A stretch of DNA of 8,565 nucleotides, taken from Spirochaetaceae bacterium (lineage in GTDB: Bacteria > Spirochaetota > Spirochaetia > DSM-27196 > SKKC01). Under the pieces are notes generated by a model that was given only the letters and a program-made list of their open reading frames with translations, made no database searches and had not been told where the DNA came from. Positions 1 to 6,470 of this stretch are shown piece by piece (position 1 is the first letter of the stretch; the number at the start of each line of letters is the position of its first letter). Both the position numbers and the translations under genes were made by a program. The stretch lies in NCBI GenBank assembly GCA_003552745.1, contig PUOG01000002.1, forward strand, positions 1-8,565. Direction: 5' to 3'.

Positions 1-120
1 AATCCTCGGAAACGTTGTGGACGTGCCGAAGAACTGCCCGATCAGGGCAACACTGAGAACCTGCAGGAGTCCTGCGAGCGCACCGAAGATGTACGGCTTG
101 TACTTCGTTTGAATCTCCAT
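1..120 (-). CDS. YeeE/YedE-family membrane transporter, N-terminal 40 codons (cut by window edge)
   Basis: The minus strand is open from ATG at 118-120 to the window edge. A GGAGGG ribosome binding site lies a few bases upstream, and a strong promoter lies beyond it. The visible 40 residues begin MEIQTKYKPYIFGALAGLL and continue into a hydrophobic helix followed by GQFFGTSTTF. This start, a short polar N-terminus then a Gly/Ala/Leu-rich helix ending in F-G-x-S-T-T-F, resembles the YeeE/YedE (sulfur transport, thiosulfate uptake) family as I know it. That family consists of polytopic inner-membrane proteins, often paired with a TusA-like protein. Only about a tenth of the usual length is visible, so the family call rests on this N-terminal motif alone. 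Another polytopic membrane protein cannot be excluded. Confidence 0.6.
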   Translation of the reverse strand, partial: MEIQTKYKPYIFGALAGLLQVLSVALIGQFFGTSTTFPRI

Positions 121-148
121 AATTCCCTCCATATATAAAGGTCTCGAT

Positions 149-175
149 AGCGTTATACATTTACTATATAGCGCT
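149..175. promoter_or_regulatory. 27-bp dyad overlapping the -10 and start site (candidate operator)
   Basis: The arms AGCGTTATA (149-157) and TATAGCGCT (167-175) are inverted repeats of 9 bp with one mismatch, separated by 9 bp. The dyad covers the -10 box and the predicted start site of the leftward promoter. A protein bound here would block RNA polymerase, so a repressor site is the natural reading. A further AGCGCT lies at 218-223, upstream of the -35. The regulator is not in the window. An ArsR-type sulfur or redox repressor would fit a YeeE-like transporter, but that is inference. Confidence 0.5.
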
Positions 176-191
176 TACGCCATATTGTCAA
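163..191 (-). promoter_or_regulatory. Sigma-70 promoter for the YeeE-like gene
   Basis: On the minus strand a perfect -35 TTGACA (plus-strand 186-191) is followed by a 17-bp spacer and a -10 TATAGT (163-168, 5 of 6 consensus). Transcription would start near 155-157, leaving a leader of about 35 nt with the GGAGGG site just before the ATG at 120. This is the best promoter in the window. The local A+T-rich context differs sharply from the GC-rich surroundings. Confidence 0.85.
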
Positions 192-362
192 TCCCTTATG
201 CACTTCCTTCACTCTAAAGCGCTACGAAGATCAACCGCAACGGCAAATTACCTCCCGGCGGCGAATTCGGTAGTCGTTTACGGTCCGCGCCCGCGCACTC
301 ACCGTATTCTGTTGCGACGTGATGGATCATGGTAGGCTTCGCGGAAAGGGGGGACCTGCTCA

Positions 363-1775
363 GTGACCGCTTATATCCTCGCGGCCGGGTCCGGACGCCG
401 CATCGCTCCATACGACGAATGCCGTGCAAAGTGCCTGATACCGGTGCTGAACCGCCCGGTGCTCGACTTCGCTCTCGACGCGCTCGACGCACTCGGCTGC
501 GAGAGGATCGTCATCGCGGCGGGCAGGCACGAGCATGACATACGGGACGCGGCGTTACGATGGGCAGCGGGCCGCGAGTCCGCAGGTGCCGCTCCGGCGA
601 TCCAGGTCGCCGCCGTTGGGGAAACTGATGGTACCGGCGCATCGCTCCTCGCGTGCAAGGAAACGGACGATGGCGCCTCAGAGGACGAAGCATCGCTCGT
701 GCTCTATGGTGACGTGGTAGTCGGCGAGGGCGACCTCCGACGACTGCTCGCTGATTCGCGCAAACATCCGCAGGCGACGACGCTGCTTCTCACACCGGTT
801 CCCGAATCGGAAGTACGGGATTCGATAGTCGTATCGACCGCCGATGACCGGGTTACATCAATCGTCGGACACCCCCGAGGCGGCGCCGGAGGGCGGGTCG
901 TAGCGGCCGTGCTCCCGGCCGGCTTTCGCAGGCATCTCGCGGCGTGCCCATCCCACTTCCCCGTCGTCCAGGTCGGCATGATGCCGCCGCGTGAACTCCA
1001 TCTCGAGGCCGCGGTCGAGACGTTCCGGGCAGCCGGCGGTTCAGTGAGGAGCGTCACCGCATCCGAACTGATCCCCGACATCGACAAGCCGTGGCACATC
1101 CTCGAGGCGAACGAACGGGTGGTTCGAAGCGCGTGTGCCGAACTGACGGCGAACGAGCTCGACGAAGGCGCTTCGATCGGTCAATCGGCGAGCATAGAGG
1201 GGTATGTACGCCTCGGCCGTAATTCGCGCATCGGCCGTAACGTCATCATCCGCGGATCGCTGATCGCCGGCGCCGACGTTGTGATCGATGCCGGAGCGAT
1301 CATTAACGGCAGCATCGCGGTCGGGGACGGGAGCTTTGTGGGGAACGCCTGTTTCGTCGAAGACGCTTCGGTGATCGGACGAGGATGCGTCGTGGGGCAC
1401 GCCGCTGAGCTCTCCGGGGTGCTGTTCGACGGTGTCTACCTCTGCCACTACATGGAGATTTATGGCGTCGTGGGCGAAAGAACAGACATAGGAGCGGCGA
1501 CCGTCTGTGGCTCGCTGCGGTTCGACGACGGCGAGACGGTACATCGCGTGCTCGGACGGCGCGAGATTCCCCCCGCCCACGCGAATGCTACCTACATCGG
1601 CGACTACTGCCGAACCGGGGTGAACGCGACGATTATGCCGGGGCGCAAGATCGGTCCGTACAGCATCGTCGGTCCAGGAGTCGTGCTCGAGGAGGACCTA
1701 CCACCACGAACGGGTGTTCGGGTCAGGCAGGAGCAGGAACGCTACCCGTGGGGCCCCGAGCGGTACGGGTGGTAG
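363..1775 (+). CDS. GlmU-like sugar-1-phosphate nucleotidyltransferase with left-handed beta-helix domain
   Basis: The 470-residue protein starts at GTG 363, the only usable start after an in-frame TAG at 333, with a G-rich ribosome binding site (about 348-353) 9 bp upstream. Residues 3-240 are an NTP-transferase domain. It has the nucleotide loop LAAGSGRRIAP (6-16), a PK-type lysine at K23, and YGDV with metal-binding D117. PDIDKPWHILEAN (238-250) is the domain-closing motif. Residues about 266-445 form hexapeptide repeats. H362 sits where GlmU has its catalytic acetyltransferase histidine, followed by a DIGAATV stretch. The C-terminus PWGPERYGW looks like a family terminus, so the gene is complete. 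The likely reaction is NDP-sugar formation (UDP-HexNAc type), with possible N- or O-acylation, in the cytoplasm for surface-glycan precursors. The DegT aminotransferase remnant directly downstream suggests an old amino-sugar operon. The exact sugar is unknown. Confidence 0.85.
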   Translation: MTAYILAAGSGRRIAPYDECRAKCLIPVLNRPVLDFALDALDALGCERIVIAAGRHEHDIRDAALRWAAGRESAGAAPAIQVAAVGETDGTGASLLACKETDDGASEDEASLVLYGDVVVGEGDLRRLLADSRKHPQATTLLLTPVPESEVRDSIVVSTADDRVTSIVGHPRGGAGGRVVAAVLPAGFRRHLAACPSHFPVVQVGMMPPRELHLEAAVETFRAAGGSVRSVTASELIPDIDKPWHILEANERVVRSACAELTANELDEGASIGQSASIEGYVRLGRNSRIGRNVIIRGSLIAGADVVIDAGAIINGSIAVGDGSFVGNACFVEDASVIGRGCVVGHAAELSGVLFDGVYLCHYMEIYGVVGERTDIGAATVCGSLRFDDGETVHRVLGRREIPPAHANATYIGDYCRTGVNATIMPGRKIGPYSIVGPGVVLEEDLPPRTGVRVRQEQERYPWGPERYGW

Positions 1776-2045
1776 GGCAGATCCGCGCGGACGACGAAGT
1801 GATCGTATCTGCCTACACCTTCATCTCCACCGCCACCGCGGTCCTCTCCGTCGGTGCGATCCCGGTATTCGCGACTATCGCCCCCCGCGTCGAACAACCT
1901 CGCGCCCGAGGAGGTCGAGAAGGCGATGAGCGCACAAACTCAGGCGATCACCCCGGTGCACACGCAGCTCGGGCGCGAGTCGGATACCCGCGACATCGTG
2001 TCGGCCGTCCGAATGATTCTCGACCACTACCGCGAGCTGCTGTGA
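1776..2045 (+). pseudogene. Decayed DegT/DnrJ/EryC1/StrS aminotransferase remnant
   Basis: Three pieces of the DegT sugar aminotransferase fold remain. From about 1781 one frame reads DDEVIVSAYTFISTATAV and then VGAIPVFATI, the classic N-terminal PLP-domain strand region. At the C6 run 1881-1886 the reading must shift frame. It then continues SNNLAPEEVEKAM...AITPVH, matching the next conserved block. Directly after the His codon at 1959-1961 it jumps to ESDTRDIVSAVRMILDHY, which resembles the extreme C-terminus of the family, and stops at TGA 2043-2045. The first 50-60 residues and most of the middle, including the PLP-lysine region, are absent: about 85 of roughly 380 residues survive. No start codon or ribosome binding site serves it. 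In the DegT family the product would aminate a keto-sugar nucleotide, a fitting partner for the upstream nucleotidyltransferase. It cannot be functional now. Confidence 0.85.
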
Positions 2046-2106
2046 CCCGTGCCGTGTGACATCGCTCAGGATTTGACCTCGCCGCGGTTTTGGGCGCACC
2101 ATGTAC

Positions 2107-2112
2107 AGGAGG
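2107..2112 (+). promoter_or_regulatory. Ribosome binding site fixing the aldo/keto reductase start
   Basis: A perfect AGGAGG lies 8 bp before ATG 2121. This places translation start at the Tat signal peptide. The longer open frame from 2049 would put about 24 unrelated residues in front of the twin-arginine motif. Confidence 0.85.
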
Positions 2113-2120
2113 ATATTCAC

Positions 2121-3098
2121 ATGAAGCACTCATTCACGAGACGATCGTTTCTTCGCATCCTGGCCGCCGGAGGGATTGGCGCGGCCGCCGCGAAGGTGTT
2201 GCCATTCTTTGGCGTTACCCGCGGGGCGTTCGGACGCGAGAACAGCGAGAGCGGGCGAATGCCGAGGCGAACTCTCGGGCGAACCGGCGCGGAGATCTCC
2301 CTGTTCAGCCTCGGTGGCGAGGCAACGGTGGAGCGAGCCGACCGTCGTGACGAAGCCGCAGAGATCATCAACCGTGCGCTCGACCTCGGCGTGAACTACA
2401 TCGATACCTCACCACGTTACGGCGGGGGGAACAGCGAGCGTAATATCGGCGAGGTCATGGCTCGCCGCCGCGACGAGGTATTCCTCGCCACGAAAACGCA
2501 CGAACGAAGCTACGATGGAACCATGCGCCTGGTCGAGCAGAGCCTCGATCGGCTGCAGACCGACCACCTCGACCTGTACCAGCTCCACAATATCCGGCTC
2601 GACAGCGATCTCGACCAGGTATTCGCCGACAACGGGGCGATCCACGCACTCGAACGCCTGAAAGATGAAGGGGTCGTTTCGCACATCGGTATTACCGGGC
2701 ATCGCGATCCGGACGTTCTGCTGCGGGGAATCCGGGAGCATCAATTCGATACGATTCTGATGTCATTGAATGCCGGCGACAGCTACTATAAGCCGTTTCA
2801 GGAGCGACTCCTCGAGGAGGCGGTTTCGCAGAACCTCGGCATTATCGCGATGAAGGTAACCGCCGTCGGGCGCATTTTCCGGGACGGAGGCTTGAGCTCG
2901 ATGGAGGACGCCCTGAGCTATGTGCTCTCATTTCCGGTGAGCACGGCGATCGTCGGTATTTCCACCGTTGCCGAGCTCGAGCAGAATGTGGAGATCGCGG
3001 CCGGATTCGAAGAGCTTCCGGGCGAGCGTATGGACGAAATCGCGGGGCTCGTCGCCGAGTACGAGCGGGAAGCGAACTTCTTCAAGCACCACTGGTAG
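2121..3098 (+). CDS. Aldo/keto reductase with twin-arginine (Tat) signal peptide
   Basis: The protein has 325 residues from ATG 2121. The N-terminus TRRSFLRIL (6-14) is a Tat motif. It is followed by an Ala/Gly-rich hydrophobic stretch to about residue 35, so export of the folded enzyme or an N-terminal membrane anchor is expected. The rest is a standard AKR barrel with the full tetrad: D95 and Y100 in YIDTSPRYGG, K125 in LATKTH, and H156 in LYQLHN. GITGHRD and VGISTVAELEQN are further family blocks. The family reduces carbonyls or oxidises sugars and alcohols with NAD(P)H. I see no cysteine in the translation, so the C-terminal 4Fe-4S motif found in some AKRs is absent. How a periplasmic AKR keeps its nicotinamide cofactor is unclear; a tightly bound cofactor is one option. 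It lies 88 bp before the cupin gene on the same strand. Substrate unknown, perhaps a sugar. Confidence 0.88.
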   Translation: MKHSFTRRSFLRILAAGGIGAAAAKVLPFFGVTRGAFGRENSESGRMPRRTLGRTGAEISLFSLGGEATVERADRRDEAAEIINRALDLGVNYIDTSPRYGGGNSERNIGEVMARRRDEVFLATKTHERSYDGTMRLVEQSLDRLQTDHLDLYQLHNIRLDSDLDQVFADNGAIHALERLKDEGVVSHIGITGHRDPDVLLRGIREHQFDTILMSLNAGDSYYKPFQERLLEEAVSQNLGIIAMKVTAVGRIFRDGGLSSMEDALSYVLSFPVSTAIVGISTVAELEQNVEIAAGFEELPGERMDEIAGLVAEYEREANFFKHHW

Positions 3099-3186
3099 GC
3101 ACCACCGTCAGGTAACATCGGGAAACCACAGGCTTGATTCTCGTGCCCGATATGCGATCATATGTCCGGTCCAGGAAAGGAAGGTA

Positions 3187-4431
3187 ATGATGAGTTCGAA
3201 GATAGAGCGAGTGCGCGAGTGTCTGAAACAGGGAGAGGGGGTGCTGCGTCTGACACCGACGTGGGTTCCCCGCTCGTTCTGTATTCCCGGCAAGCGGCTG
3301 AAGCTGCACCCCGACGATTACTACGCGTTCGGCGCAAACCGCGGCGGCATCGACGAGCGGTGGTTCTCGTCGACTACGAAAGCGGACAACGGACCGGGAA
3401 CGCTCGACGACGAGGGGTTGAGCTATATCTACACCGCGGCAGCGAGTGGAACACGGCCGGCCAATGTGGCACCGGGAACCGACCCGCCGCTCGACGAACG
3501 GGTACTGCTTCGCGATGCGATCGACGAGATCGGCGACGAGATTCTCGGCTCAGAGGTCATGCGCCGGCACGGCGGCTGGACGATGTACAGCAAGTTCTTC
3601 GACAACCTCGAGCCGCTTCCGCATCATCTCCATCACACCGACGAGAAAGCCGCTCTCGTGGGGCAGAAGGGTAAGCCGGAGGCATACTATTTTCCCAAAC
3701 AGCTGAACAACAAACGCGGCTATTTCCCCTACACCTTCATCGGCCTCAATCCCGGGGTAACGCGGGAGCAGGTGCGGCGCACGCTCGAGAACTGGAATAC
3801 CGGCGACAATAAGATCCTCGATCTCTCTCGGGCGTACAAGCTCACGCCGGGAACCGGCTGGGATGTGCCGCCGGGCCTCCTGCACGCACCGGGATCGATG
3901 CTGACCTACGAACCGCAGCGCGCCTCCGATGTTTTCGCGATGTTCCAATCGATCGTGTGGGACGCTTATACACCGTGGGAGCTCCTGGTGAAGGATGTTC
4001 CCGACGATCGCAAGCACGACCTCGACTTCATCATGAGTCTCATCGAGTGGGAACTGAACGTCGACCCCGATCTCTACGCGAATCGGTTTACGCCACCGAA
4101 GCCGGTGCGGGCCGAGGAGGAGATGAGCGAAGCCGGCTACCTCGAAAACTGGATTGCGTACCGATCCGACTATTTCAGCGCCAAGGAGCTCACCGTGCGA
4201 CCGGGTCGATCGGTGACGATCACCGACGACGGGGCGTACGGAGCGATCGTGATCCAGGGCCGAGGTACGGTCGGCACGCTGACGGTGAGCGCACCTTCGA
4301 TGATCGGATTCGGTCAGATGACCGAGGACGAGATCTTCGTGACCGCGGCGGCCGCCGGCCGCGGCGTGCGCGTGGAGAACACGAGTGAGTTCGAGGATCT
4401 GGTGATGTTGAAGCACTTCGGACCGGCGTAA
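3187..4431 (+). CDS. Cupin-fold sugar isomerase-like protein related to type I phosphomannose isomerase
   Basis: The protein has 414 residues from ATG 3187 (413 if the next ATG at 3190 is used). A GGAAAGGAAGG purine run sits immediately upstream. The open frame extends back into the reductase gene, but those codons are only a shadow. Likely metal ligands follow the type I PMI pattern: PHHLHHTDEKA (145-155) with an H-x-H pair, E165 in GKPEAYYF, and H233 in DVPPGLLHAPG (226-236). Residues about 325-412 form a second small beta-rich domain, with VIQGRGTVGTLTV resembling a C-terminal cupin strand set. PMI-type enzymes interconvert aldose and ketose phosphates using Zn. The substrate here cannot be read off, and overall similarity to true ManA looks limited. 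No signal peptide is seen, so it should be cytoplasmic. It ends 10 bp before the cobalamin regulator, which implies co-transcription. Confidence 0.7.
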   Translation: MMSSKIERVRECLKQGEGVLRLTPTWVPRSFCIPGKRLKLHPDDYYAFGANRGGIDERWFSSTTKADNGPGTLDDEGLSYIYTAAASGTRPANVAPGTDPPLDERVLLRDAIDEIGDEILGSEVMRRHGGWTMYSKFFDNLEPLPHHLHHTDEKAALVGQKGKPEAYYFPKQLNNKRGYFPYTFIGLNPGVTREQVRRTLENWNTGDNKILDLSRAYKLTPGTGWDVPPGLLHAPGSMLTYEPQRASDVFAMFQSIVWDAYTPWELLVKDVPDDRKHDLDFIMSLIEWELNVDPDLYANRFTPPKPVRAEEEMSEAGYLENWIAYRSDYFSAKELTVRPGRSVTITDDGAYGAIVIQGRGTVGTLTVSAPSMIGFGQMTEDEIFVTAAAAGRGVRVENTSEFEDLVMLKHFGPA

Positions 4432-4441
4432 AGCGATCTGA

Positions 4442-5359
4442 ATGGCGAACCTCGCGACCAGGTTACGTGAGCTAAGAAGAGGCCGCAACCTCCAGCAGGC
4501 GCAGCTCGCCGCAGCCCTCGGGCTCGCTCAAACAACGATCGGCAATTACGAGCAGGGCAACCGGTTTCCGAGCGAGCAGACCTTGCTCAGAATTGCCGAC
4601 TACTTCGAGGTCTCCCTCGATTACCTGCTCGGGCGAAGCGATATCGCGCTCACTACCGACCGGGTCCTGGAGTTTCGCACCCGCGACGCGCCGGGCCGGG
4701 CGGCGCTTTCGGCGCCGGCGGCCGCCTATCTGGAACGCCTGCTGAACGGACAGCAACAGAGTGCGTTCGAGTCGGTCATCTCCTCGATCATAGAGGGCCG
4801 CATGAGCGTGCACGAGGTCTACCGGGAGATTCTCGAGCCGGCACTCAAGGCGGTCGGAAGTATGTGGGAGACGAACGAGACCACCGTGTACTTCGAGCAC
4901 TTCGTCTCGCACGCCACCGAGTCGCTCCTGGGACAGCTACGCAGCTTCCTCGTTTCCGGCGCTCCCACGAAAGAGACGATCGTCCTCGCGACGGTACCGG
5001 GGGAGCAACACGAGCTCGGCTTGCGAATGGTATCCGATTTCGCCGAAGCCGATGGTTTCCGCTGCATCTTCCTCGGCGCCAATACCCCGACCGACCATAT
5101 CGCGAAAGCGGTAGTCGACACGAAGGCGGATGTATTGGCGATATCGGCCACGCTCGCATTCGATGTCGATGTCGTGACCGATGCACTACACCGGGTGCGG
5201 GCCCGGACGTCTCGCCGCGGTCGCACTCCCCTGCGAATCGTTGCCGGCGGTCAGGCGTTCAACCTCGACCGGACGCTGTGGAAACGGGTTGGCGCCGACT
5301 GCTTTGCGGCGACCGTGGATGAGGCGGTACCGATGATCGCTCGGCTGGTGTCGGGTTGA
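4442..5359 (+). CDS. Xre-HTH/cobalamin-binding transcriptional regulator, CarH/LitR-like candidate photoreceptor
   Basis: The protein has 305 residues. Residues 4-65 are an Xre/Cro helix-turn-helix (LAAALGLAQTTIGNYEQGNR, then DYLLGRSD). After a linker, about 95-170 forms the four-helix B12-binding cap with W142-x9-E152-H153, the signature that in CarH covers the adenosyl group. Residues 178-303 are a Rossmann B12-binding domain with E188-Q-H190-E-L-G193 (ExHxxG, where His is the lower cobalt ligand), ISATLAF (234-240) and AGG (268-270). CarH/LitR proteins bind adenosylcobalamin in the dark, repress carotenoid or other genes, and release DNA in light. They normally use a MerR-type HTH, so the Xre domain is unusual. 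The residue after W142 is Glu, where T. thermophilus CarH has His132. No clear ribosome binding site precedes ATG 4442, and translation may be coupled to the cupin stop 10 bp upstream. The 3' end overlaps the crtB-like gene tail to tail. Confidence 0.85.
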   Translation: MANLATRLRELRRGRNLQQAQLAAALGLAQTTIGNYEQGNRFPSEQTLLRIADYFEVSLDYLLGRSDIALTTDRVLEFRTRDAPGRAALSAPAAAYLERLLNGQQQSAFESVISSIIEGRMSVHEVYREILEPALKAVGSMWETNETTVYFEHFVSHATESLLGQLRSFLVSGAPTKETIVLATVPGEQHELGLRMVSDFAEADGFRCIFLGANTPTDHIAKAVVDTKADVLAISATLAFDVDVVTDALHRVRARTSRRGRTPLRIVAGGQAFNLDRTLWKRVGADCFAATVDEAVPMIARLVSG

Positions 5360-6212
5360 CGGTGATTCGGCCGTGCAAGCCGGAGTACCACCCGGCTGAG
5401 GTGAGCGCATTTCGGAGCATCTGAAAAACCACTCGAGCCTTTCTCGGTTTCACCTTCTTCTGGAAAACGATCCGCGGGTCGCGGTAGATTCGGTCGGCGG
5501 TCCACCGGTACATATCCGAGGCGGTCTTGATCGGAATGAGATAGCGGCGCGGGATATAGCGATACCCCTGCTCGGCTTGCTCCTGCCACCGGCGATACAA
5601 CTCGATCTGATCGCGAATGAACGCTTCGAACCGCGGACGCTGCCGGCGTGCGGTCGCCTCATCGAGAGCGGTGAGCCCCGACTCGCCGAGCGGCAGATAG
5701 CGCCGGCCCAGACTCTGGTCTTCGGCGATATCACGGATGAAGTTGATGTACTGCATCGCGCGTCCCTGCAGCCGCGCACTTTCGAGGCTCTCCTCGGGCA
5801 AGTCGAGCAACCTCGCCATGAACAGCCCGATAACCTCCGCGGAGCCGTAGATGTATTCGAGAGTCTCATCGATCGAATCGTAATCGGTCTTGTACAGATC
5901 GAGTTCCATCGAATGGAGAAACGCCTCTACCCACGTCGCGTCGAGATTTCGCTTCTGCATGAGCTCCACGAACGAATCGATGATGCGGTAGCCGGACGGC
6001 TCGCCGTTCAGCGCTCTGTAGTATGCATTGCGGAAGAGGACAAACCCTTCGGCGTCCTGCGGAACCGAGTCGACGTAGTCGTCGGCGACCCTGACGAAGC
6101 CGTAGAGGACGAAGACATCCTCCCGGACGTCGTCGGGGAAGAATATGCTGCTGTTGTAGTAGGTCCTGCTTCCCTGCTTGAACGTCTTACGGTGGAGGCG
6201 GGTGACACTCAT
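5259..6212 (-). CDS. crtB: Phytoene/squalene synthase family protein (CrtB-like)
   Basis: The protein has 317 residues from ATG at 6210-6212, with GGGAG (minus strand, 6223-6227) 10 bp upstream. It has the two Asp-rich prenyl-diphosphate sites: VADDYVDS (42-49, D44/D45/D48) and NFIRDIAED (157-165). SLGRRYLP (167-174) follows, and YGSAEVIGLFM (122-132) is the helix between the sites. Such enzymes condense two GGPP to phytoene, or two FPP to squalene or dehydrosqualene, at the cytoplasmic membrane face. No desaturase or GGPP synthase is in the window, so C40 versus C30 cannot be decided. The neighbouring CarH-like regulator favours a carotenoid role. Recognisable family sequence ends near residue 273. 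The last 40 or so residues are Pro/Ser/Arg-rich, and residues 285-317 are antisense to the regulator's end, so this tail is probably read-through after loss of an older stop codon. Confidence 0.85.
   Translation of the reverse strand: MSVTRLHRKTFKQGSRTYYNSSIFFPDDVREDVFVLYGFVRVADDYVDSVPQDAEGFVLFRNAYYRALNGEPSGYRIIDSFVELMQKRNLDATWVEAFLHSMELDLYKTDYDSIDETLEYIYGSAEVIGLFMARLLDLPEESLESARLQGRAMQYINFIRDIAEDQSLGRRYLPLGESGLTALDEATARRQRPRFEAFIRDQIELYRRWQEQAEQGYRYIPRRYLIPIKTASDMYRWTADRIYRDPRIVFQKKVKPRKARVVFQMLRNALTSAGWYSGLHGRITVNPTPAERSSVPPHPRSPQSSRRQPVSTASGRG
5378..5397. other. Small perfect hairpin just after the regulator stop
   Basis: AGCCGG (5378-5383) and CCGGCT (5392-5397) are perfect inverted repeats around an 8-base loop, 18 bp beyond the regulator stop codon. 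No T run follows on either strand, so it is not a convincing intrinsic terminator. It falls inside the crtB-like gene, around codons 272-279. It might weakly slow the rightward transcript or be a codon-level coincidence. Confidence 0.3.
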
Positions 6213-6319
6213 AGCCAGACGACTCCCAGCGCACCGATCGATGCGTGAAAACGCTCCGTTTCCGCTTTCTTTGTTCGTGCAATTGCCATCGATTCATCCA
6301 TATGTCGCCGTGTTTCTAT

Positions 6320-6348
6320 ATCTTACTACTCGATTCGCAGTGTAGCAA
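6320..6348 (-). promoter_or_regulatory. Candidate promoter for the crtB-like gene
   Basis: On the minus strand TTGCTA (6343-6348, 4 of 6 to the -35 consensus) is spaced 17 bp from TAAGAT (6320-6325, 4 of 6 to the -10 consensus). A start near 6313 would give an untranslated leader of about 100 nt before ATG 6212. The match is moderate, and an activator or alternative sigma factor may be needed. Confidence 0.4.
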
Positions 6349-6470
6349 GCATTATCTGGATTTCATGCTTTTTCACACCTCGTTGCGTGGTCGTAACGCT
6401 CGATCGAGGCACTCGCCGAGCAAAGTGATAAGCTGCAGGGTATGAGACGAATTGCTCGCCGCCGACCGGC

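Noticed and set aside
329..538. 69-codon plus-strand frame starting ATG 329
   Set aside because: It is an Arg-rich out-of-frame shadow of the nucleotidyltransferase, without its own ribosome binding site.
2073..2101. TTGACC as a -35 box for the reductase gene
   Set aside because: No -10-like hexamer occurs at 16-19 bp spacing.
2049..2120. N-terminal extension of the aldo/keto reductase frame
   Set aside because: AGGAGG 8 bp before ATG 2121 and the Tat motif directly after it fix the start. The extra residues show no family likeness.
3134..3163. Possible promoter (TTGATT) and ATATG-CGAT-CATAT inverted repeat before the cupin gene
   Set aside because: No acceptable -10 lies 16-18 bp from the TTGATT, and the 5-bp inverted repeat is too short and lacks a T run. 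Neither a promoter nor a terminator is supported.
2968..3186. Long open frame upstream of the cupin start
   Set aside because: It overlaps the 3' end of the reductase gene out of frame and lacks a ribosome binding site. The ATG at 3187 has a purine-rich leader and begins the homologous region.
3550..4488. 312-codon minus-strand frame opposite the cupin gene
   Set aside because: It is a GC-rich antisense shadow with low-complexity composition and no recognisable motif or ribosome binding site.
5577..6248. 223-codon plus-strand frame opposite the crtB-like gene
   Set aside because: It is exactly antisense to a gene with all catalytic motifs and has no ribosome binding site.
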